From assembly GCA_020635285.1 (NCBI GenBank), contig JACKAB010000044.1, positions 434,001-498,000 of the forward strand: 64,000 nt of DNA. Reading direction: 5' to 3'. Below the pieces are notes generated by a model. The model worked only from the letters and a program-made list of their open reading frames with translations, was not told where the DNA came from and made no database searches. Below are positions 21,370 to 30,447 of the stretch, piece after piece (position 1 is the first letter of the stretch; every line of letters begins with the position of its first letter). The DNA comes from Ignavibacteriales bacterium. Lineage in GTDB: Bacteria > Bacteroidota > Ignavibacteria > Ignavibacteriales > Melioribacteraceae. Made by a program: the position numbers and the translations under genes.

Positions 21370-21720
21370 ATGAATTCATTTATCTCATCATTTCTAAAAA
21401 GTAAAAGCAATATTGAAAATCTTAATTCCGAAGATTTTGAAAATAAACTGAAAGAAGAAAAAGATTCAGTTCTAATTGATGTTAGAACTCAGCAAGAACA
21501 CTATGATGCAAGAATTCCAAATTCACTTTTAATTGATTTAATGAATCCAAATTTTACGCATGAATTGGAGAAATTAGATAAATCGAAAAGTTATTTTCTT
21601 TATTGCAGAAGTGGAAACAGATCATATTATGCTGCAAAAGAAATGGTAAAACTAGGTTTTGAAAAGGTTTATAATCTTGCACCTGGAATTATTGGTTGGA
21701 ATGGAAAAATTGAAAGATAA
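21370..21720 (+). CDS. single-domain rhodanese sulfurtransferase
   Basis: 116 residues, one rhodanese domain: VLIDVRTQQEH, then the active-site loop YCRSGNRS with the catalytic Cys, then a typical GIIGWNGKI C-terminus. The ATG at 21370 with GGAG at 21361-21364 is preferred over the TTG one codon earlier. It moves sulfane sulfur between glutathione or thiol persulfides, sulfite and thiosulfate, between the exporter and dioxygenase of the same operon. Confidence 0.9.
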   Translation: MNSFISSFLKSKSNIENLNSEDFENKLKEEKDSVLIDVRTQQEHYDARIPNSLLIDLMNPNFTHELEKLDKSKSYFLYCRSGNRSYYAAKEMVKLGFEKVYNLAPGIIGWNGKIER

Positions 21721-21737
21721 AATTAAGGAGAATTAAA

Positions 21738-23144
21738 ATGTATTTTCAACACATTTACGAAGAAGGATTAGCACAGGCAAGTTATTTTATAGGATGTCAA
21801 AAAACAAAAGAAGCAATTGTTATTGATCCGAGAAGAGATATTGATGTTTATTTAGATATTGCAGAAAATAAAAATTTTAACATTACTCACATCACAGAAA
21901 CCCATATTCACGCAGATTTTTTGAGCGGTGCAAGGGAATTAGCCGGTGCAACTGATGCTAAGTTATATTTATCAGACGAGGGTGGCCCAGATTGGCAATA
22001 TCAATTTGAGCATACTGGTTTAAAAAATGGAGATGTGATAAAAGTTGGTAATATAAAAATCGAAGTTCTGCATACTCCAGGTCACACACCAGAACATATA
22101 AGTTTTTTATTGACAGATACAGTTGCTAGTAGTGAGCCAATAATGATTTTTACAGGCGACTTTGTTTTTGTTGGAGATGTTGGTAGACCCGATCTTTTAG
22201 AAAAAGCGGCTGGATTAACAGGTACACAAGAAATTGGTGCAAAGCAAATGTTTAATTCTATAAAGATGTTTAAGGAATTACCAAATCATGTTCAAGTTTG
22301 GCCAGGACATGGTGCAGGTTCAGCTTGCGGGAAATCATTGGGGGCAGTACCAAGCTCAACAATTGGTTATGAAAAATTAGTAAACTGGGCTCTAAAAATA
22401 AATGACGAAGCAGAATTTATTCATACTCTATTAGCTGGGCAACCTGAACCACCAAAGTATTTTGCGATGATGAAAAAGTTAAATAAATTTGGCCCAAATA
22501 TTCTTGGTGGAACTCCTCGCCCCGCAAAATTAACACTTCATCAATTTAGAGAAGCTTTAGAAAAAAATATTACTATTGTAGATTCAAGAAATAAATTAGC
22601 TTTTGCCGGTGGACATGTAAGAGGTTCAATTAATATTCAAGATAATTTAGAGTTTTCAACTTGGGCTGGCTGGATGTTAAAATATGATCATCCGTTCATT
22701 CTCATTGCTTCTGAAGATAGAGTTGGAGATATTACAAAAGCATTAGTTAGAATTGGAATGGAGAACTTTTATGGTTACGTTTCCGACTTAGACAAATGGG
22801 CAAATCAATGCCATGAGTTAGAAGTGCTTAATCAAATTTCTGTGAGTGAATTAATTTCAAAACTGGAAAATGAACCTCAAGCCATTGAAATTATTGATGT
22901 GAGAGGCAACAACGAATATAGTTTAGACCATATTCAAAATGCAAAAAATATCCATGTTGGGTATCTAAATGATAAATTAGATAAGATTTCTAAAGATAAA
23001 AACTTGGTAGTATATTGCGAATCGGGAAATAGATCTAGCATAGCAGCAAGTGCTTTATTAAAAAGTGGAATTAAAAATGTTATAAATTTAACAGGTGGTT
23101 TTTCTGCTTGGCAAAAGGAAACCGAAAAGTTAGAAGCTGTTTAA
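21738..23144 (+). CDS. persulfide dioxygenase-rhodanese fusion (MBL-fold)
   Basis: 468 residues. The N-terminal metallo-beta-lactamase domain (about 1-240) has THIHADFLSG, HTPGHTPEH, GDFVFVGDVGRPD and VWPGHG, the iron-binding set of ETHE1-type persulfide dioxygenases. Two rhodanese domains follow: the first (about 270-350) lacks the catalytic Cys (LIASEDRVGD) and is probably structural, the second (about 375-465) keeps YCESGNRSS. The fusion oxidises persulfide to sulfite and can make thiosulfate. Good Shine-Dalgarno (AAGGAG). Confidence 0.92.
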   Translation: MYFQHIYEEGLAQASYFIGCQKTKEAIVIDPRRDIDVYLDIAENKNFNITHITETHIHADFLSGARELAGATDAKLYLSDEGGPDWQYQFEHTGLKNGDVIKVGNIKIEVLHTPGHTPEHISFLLTDTVASSEPIMIFTGDFVFVGDVGRPDLLEKAAGLTGTQEIGAKQMFNSIKMFKELPNHVQVWPGHGAGSACGKSLGAVPSSTIGYEKLVNWALKINDEAEFIHTLLAGQPEPPKYFAMMKKLNKFGPNILGGTPRPAKLTLHQFREALEKNITIVDSRNKLAFAGGHVRGSINIQDNLEFSTWAGWMLKYDHPFILIASEDRVGDITKALVRIGMENFYGYVSDLDKWANQCHELEVLNQISVSELISKLENEPQAIEIIDVRGNNEYSLDHIQNAKNIHVGYLNDKLDKISKDKNLVVYCESGNRSSIAASALLKSGIKNVINLTGGFSAWQKETEKLEAV

Positions 23145-23147
23145 ATA

Positions 23148-23236
23148 TGTGTCTGTAATTGAGAGGGTTTTTACAGAAGCAATCTTTTTTAAAAAGATTG
23201 CTTCTTATCCCCTAAAAGGTATTCGCAATGACGATT
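23148..23236. repeat. REP-like hairpin element and likely terminator
   Basis: A perfect 15-bp inverted repeat, AGAAGCAATCTTTTT (23175-23189) and AAAAAGATTGCTTCT (23191-23205), is flanked on the right by ATTCGCAATGACGATTTT. This is the layout of the common GTCATTGCGA...GAAGCAATCT repeat family; the outer left arm is degraded. It ends the sulfide operon. Confidence 0.65.
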
Positions 23237-23247
23237 TTATTTGAAGA

Positions 23248-24039
23248 TTATAATACGTATTTCCACCAATAATAATATTTGTCCTCAAGTTCTGCTTCAG
23301 ATGGCATTGGGAAAAATTTCAATTCATCACCAGAAGCAAACCAAAATCCATGACGTAAAAATTTATAAGAAATCTCTTTTAGTAAACTTCCCAAACTAAT
23401 TGTCTTTGTAGTTTTTTCAGGTTTGTTGACCAACTCATTAATACAATTATTAAATCTATAAGGATTTATTCCGGGTAGATCAATATTAAAGATTTCTCTA
23501 TTTTTATTAATTTCAAAAAAGTGATTTATGTTAAAATCTATCTGAGTAAAACAAATCTTAGGAGCACCTTTTTATTTAGTTTCAGTTGTAATAAACTTTC
23601 CAAAATCTCTCTGATCCTTTGTTGATGCCACAAGAGTTTCAAGCGGAGTAATTTCTTGATAAATTCTAATCATGCCAGGTTGGTTTACAGCAGTATATTC
23701 TGTAGATTCAATCGGCAAAACTTTCCCATTTCTTGTGCATAAAAAAAGTTTTTTAATGGAAGCTAGATCAACATGTTCAAGAACATTGTATGATCGTATA
23801 AATTTCGTTTTTTTAGGTGAGCCATCTTCATGAGGAACAGTTTCTGCCAAGTATCTATCAATTTCAAAATAATCATTTCTAAAATTAATATCAATTTCGG
23901 CAAATATTACCTTGCCGCTAAAGTGTTTTGAACCGCCAACTGTATAATGTTCCCCGAATTTATCTGGTCCTAACTGAGATGCAACAAGAGCATTAGTTGG
24001 AAAAATAATCATGTATAAATGCTTTTCATATTCTGGCAT
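23248..24039 (-). CDS. hypothetical protein with an in-frame stop
   Basis: Not recognised. The start at 24039 (MPEYEKHLY) has a strong GGAGA Shine-Dalgarno. The first 155 residues read through to an in-frame TAA at 23572-23574. The same frame then stays open for about 107 more codons (KGAPKICFTQIDFN ... YYYWWKYVL) to 23248. That continuity suggests one protein of about 260 residues with a single wrong or mutated codon, though two adjacent genes cannot be excluded. No membrane segment or signal peptide. The EamA gene upstream on the same strand is separated by 165 bp. Confidence 0.5.
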
Positions 24040-24203
24040 TGAGCTTCTCCGAATTATAATTAAACTAATGCTAAAATTATTAAATGAAATAGTGAGTAGC
24101 AAGAATTGATTTAAAACTTAATAAAAAAGGAAAAATTGAATTGAGGGTAATTTATAATACAAAACTTAAAGTGGGTTATCTATTTTTCACAGAAATATTG
24201 TAA

Positions 24204-25145
24204 TTAAATATCACCTAATTTTAGTTTTGAATTTCTCAACTCAGCACGTCTTTTATTGCTTAGTTTTACAACATTAGTAATGCTATAAATTAAAATAACT
24301 ACTCCAATCCATTGAACAAAACTCAAAATATTATCGTGTAAAAAATATTCTAAAATAATTGCCGTGAGCGGGAAAGCTAATTCTAAAATTGTTGAGGAAG
24401 AAGCTGTGATATTTTTTAATCCATAATAGTATATAAAGATTGCCGGACCTCCGGTTGTAAATGCAATAATTAGGAAAACAAACCATTGACTATTATTAAT
24501 CGATGTAATTTCTTTAAATTCACCCAAGCTAAAAACAACCAGAATCATAATAATTGACGCAATTCCAAAACGTAAATAAGTTCCAAGTTCAAAGCTTACA
24601 TTTTGCAGTGCCCGCTTGCTTAAAACTGTTGAAAAGCCAAAACTAAATGCGGCAATAACCGCATACATAGCGGCTAATAAATTTTTATTGTCTGTCGAAA
24701 TATTTGGCAATTTAAAGCCAAAAGTCATTAGATAAGTACCAAAAATTGCTAATGCCGCCCAATTAAAAAATCTTCTCGGTAATCTTTCTTTTAGAATAAT
24801 TCCTGCCAAACCAAGTGCAAATAACGGTTGTAATTTTTGAATTAAAATAACTATTGAAAGATTTACAAAGTTTACATAGAATAAAGCTTTAGTTATGCAC
24901 ATTCCCCCAATTGCTCCACCAAAAAGGGCAACACCAGCAAACGCAAGCCAATCTTTACTTTCTAGTGATTTAAGTGATGCTATATTTTTAAATAAGATTG
25001 GAGAAAGATAAATTGCAACAATAGAGCTTTCAATTAAAACAACCAAGCCAACCGGTAAAGAATAAAGCTCAGGTCTTAAAACAATTCCATCTATTCCCCA
25101 AAGCATAGCTGCAAAAATTATAAAAATGGGAGCAAGTTTATTCAT
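24204..25145 (-). CDS. EamA/DMT family transporter
   Basis: 313 residues with ten hydrophobic segments in two EamA repeats. The first starts FAAMLWGIDGIVLRP. The second has AAFSFGFSTVLSKRAL, then ITASSSTILELAFPLTAIILEY, typical of drug/metabolite exporters. The C-terminus is a short basic tail. It diverges from the DeoR regulator of the microcompartment locus, with about 296 bp of AT-rich promoter DNA between. Substrate unknown. Confidence 0.85.
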   Translation of the reverse strand: MNKLAPIFIIFAAMLWGIDGIVLRPELYSLPVGLVVLIESSIVAIYLSPILFKNIASLKSLESKDWLAFAGVALFGGAIGGMCITKALFYVNFVNLSIVILIQKLQPLFALGLAGIILKERLPRRFFNWAALAIFGTYLMTFGFKLPNISTDNKNLLAAMYAVIAAFSFGFSTVLSKRALQNVSFELGTYLRFGIASIIMILVVFSLGEFKEITSINNSQWFVFLIIAFTTGGPAIFIYYYGLKNITASSSTILELAFPLTAIILEYFLHDNILSFVQWIGVVILIYSITNVVKLSNKRRAELRNSKLKLGDI

Positions 25146-25441
25146 TAAATCAGGTACAACCTTTCAAAATATTTATTTATTAAATATATCTAAAATAACT
25201 TTAATTAAATCAGTGATTTAGAAAGGAATATTTTAGGTATTCTTAATTATTATAATGAGGTGATATATTTTTCTTTAGGCATTAATATTTAATTAATTTA
25301 AGTGTTATTTTACCGTAAAGATAATTAAACTCCAGCAAGATTTTGTAAAATTAAGTGAGGAGTGAAGAATGATAAAACAAAAATAAACGAAAGTAACTTG
25401 CAAGTAAATGAAAGTTTCTATATTTTAACCAAAAGCTAAAA

Positions 25442-26220
25442 ATGTTTTTTAATGTTAACAAGACAAAAAAGCAAATATTAGAATATTTATCTGAAAGGGA
25501 AGATGCTTCCGTAGGTGAACTGAGTGAGATCTTTAAGGTTTCTGAAGTTACAATCAGAACAGATTTAAATTTTCTGGCTGATGAAGAAAAAATTGTTAGA
25601 ACTCATGGGCGAGCAAGACTGCTTGGGGAAAGGACAAGAGCTGAAAATTCTTTTGAGGTTCGTAAAAAACAAAATTTTGAACAAAAAATAAAAATTGGTA
25701 AAGAGGCGGCAAAACTTGTTAATTCAAACGACTCTCTTTTGCTTGATTCTAGTTCCACAGGCCTTGCGATGGCGATGGCATTGCGTGAACGAACAGATTT
25801 AAAAGAGACAACTGTTATTCCAACCGGTATTTGGACGGCAATTGAATTGATGGGATTAACAGATATAAATGTTTTGATGCCAAGCGGATATTTGCGTCAC
25901 ACTTCTGGTTCAATTACAGGATCACCAACGCGCGATTTTTTTAGCAGCTTAAATATTCAAAAAGCATTTTTAGGAGCTTGGGGAATCTCTTTAGAAAATG
26001 GGATTACTGATTCGCATTTACTGGAAATTGAATTAAAAAATATATTATTAAGTGCGCTGAAGAAGTAATTGTGCTGGTTGATGGAAGTAAGTTTTTCAAT
26101 CTGGATTAGCATCTTATTCTAGTATTGAAAACATTACGACCTTAATTACTGATAAAACAGCTCCTGAAAATGTTATAAAAAAATAAAAAAAAAATCGGTG
26201 TTAATGTTATTGTAGTTTAA
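25442..26220 (+). CDS. DeoR family regulator of the microcompartment locus, frameshifted
   Basis: About 258 residues. The N-terminal DeoR helix-turn-helix (about 8-60) contains KQILEYLSEREDASVGELSEIF and VSEVTIRTDLNFLADE. A DeoR sensor domain follows with LLDSSSTGLAMA, TVIPTGI and, after the slips, VIVLVDGSKF. Frame breaks near 26036, 26095 and 26185 all lie in A or T runs; the restored C-terminus ends KKIGVNVIVV. DeoR sensors bind phosphorylated sugars. As first gene of the locus, divergent from EamA, it is the likely repressor responding to rhamnulose- or fuculose-phosphate. Confidence 0.85.
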
Positions 26221-26254
26221 TTAAATATTTATAGTAATATTTACAAAAATAAAT

Positions 26255-26950
26255 ATGAATTGTAGTGAACAAAATAGTTTTTACGTGAATGAGAATTTAA
26301 TTGATCAAATTGCTTTTGAAATTAAAAAAAGAATTTAAATATTCTTAATAATAATAGAGTAACGAAAGTTCAGAATAAAATTCCACTAGGTGTTTCAAAT
26401 AGACATATACATTTAACAGAGCAAACATTTAAAAAATTATTCGGTGCAGATGCAGTCTTTGAAGAAATGCGTCCTCTTTATCAACCTGGGGAGTTTGCCT
26501 CAAAACATACCTTGTTAATAGTTGGAACTAAATTAAAATCAATTCCTAACGTGAGAATACTTGGCCCACTTCGTAAATATGATCAAGTAGAGGTATCATT
26601 TACAGACTCAATTTATTTAGGTATTGATGCTCCAGTCGCAAACTCCGGAACTTTAACAAAAGCAGCACCATTAACCTTGGTGGGACCAAATGGTTCATTG
26701 TATCTTGAACATTGTGCAATTATTGCCAGCCGTCATATTCATATGACAAATACAGATGCGAAAAAATTATGGAGTCAAAGACGGCGACTATTGCAAGATA
26801 AGAGTCGGCGGATTAAAAGGGACAATTTATGAGAACGTTTTTATAAGAACAAATGATAATTGGAAATTGCAAATTCATTTAGATACAGATGATGCCAATG
26901 CCGCTTTTATTCAAGGTGAAACCGAAGTTGAATTTATTGGGAAAATGTAA
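26255..26950 (+). CDS. pduL: phosphotransacylase PduL with encapsulation peptide, frameshifted
   Basis: About 230 residues. PduL swaps CoA for phosphate on acyl groups in the microcompartment, regenerating CoA. Two zinc-binding blocks are visible: GVSNRHIHLT and ASRHIHMT, with GPLRKYDQVEVS between. An N-terminal amphipathic helix (NLIDQIAFEIKKNL) linked by a polar stretch is a typical encapsulation peptide. One extra A near 26328-26334 and a slip near 26765-26780 break the frame. The restored C-terminus is KDGDYCKIRVGGLKGT...EVEFIGKM. A BMC-P gene follows 3 bp later. Expected substrate here is lactyl-CoA to lactyl-phosphate. Confidence 0.9.
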
Positions 26951-26953
26951 ATA

Positions 26954-27259
26954 ATGCAACTTGGAAGAGTAATTGGAAGTGTTGTCTCAATGAGAAAAGT
27001 AGGGAATCTGAAAGGATTAACTTTACTTGTTGTTGATTATTTGGACGAGAATCTGAAATCAAAAAATAAATCTGTTGTTTGTACAGATACAGTATCTGCC
27101 GGCGAAGGAGATCTGGTTATAATGTGTTCTTCTTCCTCAGCAAGAATTACAGAAACAACAGAAAACGCTTGTACAGATAATAGCATTGTTGGAATTGTTG
27201 ATTCAATTTACTCAAATAATTCTTATCTTTTGCAAAACAATGTGGTTAGGAAATCATGA
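26954..27259 (+). CDS. BMC-P pentameric shell vertex protein (EutN/CcmL family)
   Basis: 101 residues: MQLGRVIGSVVSMRKVGNLKGLTLLVV opening, then a CTDTVSAGEGDLVIMCSSSSAR block and a GIVDSI end, the EutN/CcmL beta-barrel pattern. Pentamers cap the icosahedral vertices. Its stop overlaps the start of the next gene (ATGA). It is one of four BMC-P copies in the locus and the only one upstream of the BMC-H genes. Confidence 0.92.
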   Translation: MQLGRVIGSVVSMRKVGNLKGLTLLVVDYLDENLKSKNKSVVCTDTVSAGEGDLVIMCSSSSARITETTENACTDNSIVGIVDSIYSNNSYLLQNNVVRKS

Positions 27260-27550
27260 ACATTTCGTTCGAAAAAATTAGTTGAGCTAATTGTTAAGGA
27301 AGTTATTGCTGAATTATCAAAGCGAGGAATAAATATTGATTTAAAAAATATCAATAGTAATATTTTGAATTCTGCTAAAAATAAAATTGAAAGTAAAATT
27401 AAACTAGACTTTAATGGTTTTAAAACTCCACTAGTTACAGAAGAAAAAATTATTAATTTAAGTGAAAATGTAAAAGAAATAATTGTTCCTGCAAAAACAA
27501 TATTTACACCAAGCGCAATGGATTTGATTAAGAAAAAAATATTAAAATAA
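27256..27550 (+). CDS. microcompartment-associated small protein with encapsulation-like helix, frameshifted
   Basis: About 97 residues after removing one A near 27276-27281. N-terminal amphipathic helix FEKLVELIVKEVIAELSKRG resembles encapsulation peptides. The C-terminal part has TPLVTEEKIINL, a gap, then IIVPAKTIFTPSAMDLIKKK. The last motif resembles the short TP-x-A-x-D segment found in several microcompartment operon proteins. I do not recognise an enzyme domain. Start overlaps the BMC-P stop; BMC-H follows. Probably a cargo or scaffold protein. Confidence 0.65.
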
Positions 27551-27582
27551 ATAAAAATAGTTATTAACAAAAGGAGTAAAAT

Positions 27583-27861
27583 ATGGCAGGTGTCGCTTTA
27601 GGATTTGTAGAAACCCGCGGTAATACAGGTACAATAATGGCTATAGATGCCATGTTAAAAACAGCCAACGTAGAATTGGTACAAAGAGTTGAAATAGGCG
27701 GTGGTTACGTTACAGCACTAGTAAGAGGTGAAGTTGGCGCAGTAAAATCTTCTGTTGAAGCAGGCGCAGAAGCCGCAGCAAGAGTTGGTGAACTGGTTTG
27801 CACAAACATTATTCCTTCTGCTCACGAAGAAGTATTTGAGCAGTTGGGAGTTAAAAAGTAG
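27583..27861 (+). CDS. BMC-H hexameric shell protein
   Basis: 92 residues, one BMC (Pfam00936-type) domain: LGFVETRGNTGTIMAIDAMLKTANVELV, the pore-region GGGY, then GEVGAVKSSVEAGAEAA. A GGAG Shine-Dalgarno precedes the ATG. Forms the hexagonal facet tiles; pore loop GGG suits small metabolites. The other BMC-H genes start at 27873 and 29627. Confidence 0.95.
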   Translation: MAGVALGFVETRGNTGTIMAIDAMLKTANVELVQRVEIGGGYVTALVRGEVGAVKSSVEAGAEAAARVGELVCTNIIPSAHEEVFEQLGVKK

Positions 27862-27872
27862 GAGACTAAAAT

Positions 27873-28169
27873 ATGTACGATGCATTAGGAATAATAGAGA
27901 CATTGGGTTTTACTGCTGCTATGCAAGCAGCTGATGCTGCAGTTAAATCTGCAAATGTAAGCCTTGGTAAATGGTTAAAAGTTGGCGGTGGAAAAGTTAA
28001 TATAATTATCCGCGGAGATGTTGCCGCTGTAAAAGCCGCTGTTGAAGCTGGAGTTCAAGCAGCTAGTAAAATTGGAACGGTTGAGGCTCATGTTGTAATT
28101 CCGAGACCGGCAGATAAATTGGCAAAGAAAATGCCAATCAACCCTCTTTCTGCAGATAAAAAGCAATAA
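27873..28169 (+). CDS. BMC-H hexameric shell protein
   Basis: 98 residues, second BMC-H paralogue: LGIIETLGFTAAMQAADAAVKSANV, pore GGGKVN, RGDVAAVKAAVEAGVQAA, and a longer C-terminal tail (PADKLAKKMPINPLSADKK). The basic pore residue after GGG differs from the first paralogue, suggesting a different pore charge. Followed by the aldehyde dehydrogenase. Confidence 0.95.
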   Translation: MYDALGIIETLGFTAAMQAADAAVKSANVSLGKWLKVGGGKVNIIIRGDVAAVKAAVEAGVQAASKIGTVEAHVVIPRPADKLAKKMPINPLSADKKQ

Positions 28170-28187
28170 AAATTTTAGAGGTAAAAT

Positions 28188-29606
28188 GTGAATATTTCTG
28201 AAAATGAAATACAAAATATTATCAGAGAAGTTGTTCAAAATGTAGTTAATCATGTTGAAAACAAAAATATATCCGCTCGTTCAAATAATTGGGGTGTTTT
28301 TGATGACATGAATGATGCAGTGAATGCAGCACATATGGCTTTTTTAGAGTATAAAGAAAGAAGTAAACAATGCAGAAAAACTATAATTGATGCTGTTAGG
28401 CAAATGTCTTTAGATCATAAAGAAGAGCTTGCAAAAATGACAGTTGAAGAAACAAAAATGGGAAGAGTTGAGCATAAAATTTCCAAATTTGTAAATGCAG
28501 CTAATAATAGTCCTGGTGTTGAATTTCTGCAGCCTCAAGCTTGGTCAGGAAAAAATGGAATGGCAATTGATGATTATGCACCTTTTGGTGTAATTGGAAA
28601 TATTACTCCAAGCACCCATCCTGGTCCAACAATGATAAACAATATTATCATTCAAATGGCTGCGGGAAATACAATTGCATTTAATCCGCATCCATCTGCA
28701 AAAAAAGTAAATGCAAGAATTATTCAACTTGCAAATAAATATATGGTGAAAGCGGGTGCGCCGGAAAATTGTGTAACATGTGTTGCCGAACCAACACTTG
28801 AAACTGCAAAGACTTTATTTGCTCACAAAAATGTGGAATTACTATCCGTGACTGGTGGACCTTTTATGGTTGATTTAGCAATGGAATATCCTAAAAAAGT
28901 TGTAGCTGCCGGTCCGGGTAATCCACCGGTATTGATTGATGAGACAGCCGATTTAGAACTTGCCGCAACTGAAATTACAATGAGTGCTTCTTATGATAAC
29001 AACATACTTTGTATTGCGGAAAAAGAAATTTTTGTTGTTGAATCAGTATTCGAAAAATTTATGGATGAAATGGAGAAAGCTGGGAATTATCGGCTTTCAA
29101 AAGATCAAATGAATTCACTTTCTGAAAAGGCATTAGAACTTAAAGGCAAGCATTGGTTAATCCATAGAGATTTTGTTGGTAGAAATGCAAATGTTCTTGC
29201 AAAGGCTTTGGGAATAAATTTATCTGATGAAGTTCCATTATTATTTGGCGAAACTGATAGAACACATCCTTGGGTTATTGCAGAACAAATGGCACCTTGT
29301 ATTCCAGTTGTAAAAGTAAGAGATTTTGAAGATGGAGTTGCCGCGGCGTTAAAAGCAGAACATAGATTTAAACATACTGCAAGCATTTTCACTAAAGATA
29401 TGGATAGAGCAACGCATTATACACGTGTACTGGATTGTGATGTTCACACAATAAATGGCGGTACATTAAGAGGAGATGGCGGAGATTTAGGTGAAGGATA
29501 TTTTTCACATACTATCGCTACACCAACCGGTGAAGGGATTTGCACACCAATTCACTTTACTCGTAAGAGAAGAATTATGACGCATAAAGCACTTAGATTT
29601 ATTTAA
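28188..29606 (+). CDS. CoA-acylating aldehyde dehydrogenase (PduP-like) with encapsulation peptide
   Basis: 472 residues, intact. N-terminal encapsulation helix ISENEIQNIIREVVQNVVNH. The dehydrogenase core has GVIGNITPSTHPGPTM, PGNPPVLIDETAD, the catalytic Cys in DNNILCIAEKE (near residue 275) and THTINGGTLRG-like C-terminal elements. In PVM-type compartments it converts lactaldehyde plus CoA and NAD+ to lactyl-CoA. The start is GTG with GAGG upstream; the nearby ATG (28186) is out of frame. NADH must be reoxidised inside the shell, but no alcohol dehydrogenase is in the window. Confidence 0.92.
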   Translation: MNISENEIQNIIREVVQNVVNHVENKNISARSNNWGVFDDMNDAVNAAHMAFLEYKERSKQCRKTIIDAVRQMSLDHKEELAKMTVEETKMGRVEHKISKFVNAANNSPGVEFLQPQAWSGKNGMAIDDYAPFGVIGNITPSTHPGPTMINNIIIQMAAGNTIAFNPHPSAKKVNARIIQLANKYMVKAGAPENCVTCVAEPTLETAKTLFAHKNVELLSVTGGPFMVDLAMEYPKKVVAAGPGNPPVLIDETADLELAATEITMSASYDNNILCIAEKEIFVVESVFEKFMDEMEKAGNYRLSKDQMNSLSEKALELKGKHWLIHRDFVGRNANVLAKALGINLSDEVPLLFGETDRTHPWVIAEQMAPCIPVVKVRDFEDGVAAALKAEHRFKHTASIFTKDMDRATHYTRVLDCDVHTINGGTLRGDGGDLGEGYFSHTIATPTGEGICTPIHFTRKRRIMTHKALRFI

Positions 29607-29626
29607 AATTAATTTTTGGAGAAAAA

Positions 29627-29902
29627 ATGGCAAACAGAAATGCTATAGGAATATTAGAAACAAAAGGATTTGCTCCTTTGGTTCAAGGGGCAGATGCAGC
29701 AATTAAAGCAGCAAATGTAGAAATGGTAGAATGGCGCCAAGTTGGCAGCGGTTATGTATCATTTGTTGTTGAAGGAGATGTTGCTGCTGTTCGTTCCGCA
29801 ATTGATGCAGCAGTTTCGGCTGCTTCCAAAATTGGGGAAGTTGTTTCACAATTAGTTATACCCCGACCAACTGATGAACTTGATCAAACTTTTAATAGAT
29901 AA
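29627..29902 (+). CDS. BMC-H hexameric shell protein
   Basis: 91 residues, third BMC-H: IGILETKGFAPLVQGADAAIKAANVEMV, pore loop GSGY, GDVAAVRSAIDAAVSAASKIG, and a tail (IPRPTDELDQTFNR) shared with the second BMC-H. The Ser in the pore differs from the other two hexamers. Three BMC-P genes follow with 6 bp or less between. Confidence 0.95.
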   Translation: MANRNAIGILETKGFAPLVQGADAAIKAANVEMVEWRQVGSGYVSFVVEGDVAAVRSAIDAAVSAASKIGEVVSQLVIPRPTDELDQTFNR

Positions 29903-29908
29903 ATAAAA

Positions 29909-30187
29909 ATGATATTTGCAAAAGTTATTGGTACTGTTGTTGCAACCCAAAAAGATAAAAACTTAGATGGGAAAAAACTTCTTTTATGTAAGGAAGTTGA
30001 TCATAATGGAAACCCACTAAATTCTTATCATGTTGCTGTTGATGCTGTTCAAGCTGGCGAGGGAAGTTTCGTACTTTTAACTTATGGCTCTGCTGCTCGT
30101 ATGACTGAAATAACCAAAAATGCGCCAATTGATGCTGTAATCACTGCAATTATTGACGAAGTAGATATTAGAAAGGTCAGCAAATGA
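29909..30187 (+). CDS. BMC-P pentameric shell vertex protein
   Basis: 92 residues: FAKVIGTVVATQKDKNLDGKKLLL then VAVDAVQAGEGSFVLLTYGSAARM and AVITAIIDEVDI, EutN/CcmL fold. Four-base overlap with the next BMC-P gene (ATGA), showing translational coupling. Confidence 0.93.
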   Translation: MIFAKVIGTVVATQKDKNLDGKKLLLCKEVDHNGNPLNSYHVAVDAVQAGEGSFVLLTYGSAARMTEITKNAPIDAVITAIIDEVDIRKVSK

Positions 30188-30447
30188 AGTTAGGAGAGAT
30201 AATCGGAGTTGTGTGGGCATCAAGAAAAGTTGAAGAATTAAATGGATGCAGATTGCATGTTATACAACCAGTTTCTTCAAACGGTGATAATTATGGAAAT
30301 CCCATTGTGGTTGCTGATCCTCATAATATCGGTACAGTTGGTGATTTAGTTGTTTATGTAACCAGCACTGATGCTGCCCAAGCTTTTGATAATGGTTATG
30401 CACCAGTTAATGCAAGTGTTGTAAAACTTGTGGATGAGATTTCATAG
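30184..30447 (+). CDS. BMC-P pentameric shell vertex protein
   Basis: 87 residues: LGEIIGVVWASRKVEELNGCRLHVI, VVADPHNIGTVGDLVVYVTSTDA, and a short C-terminus NASVVKLVDEIS. EutN/CcmL type. It shares a single base with the next gene (TAG/GTG overlap at 30447). Confidence 0.93.
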   Translation: MKLGEIIGVVWASRKVEELNGCRLHVIQPVSSNGDNYGNPIVVADPHNIGTVGDLVVYVTSTDAAQAFDNGYAPVNASVVKLVDEIS

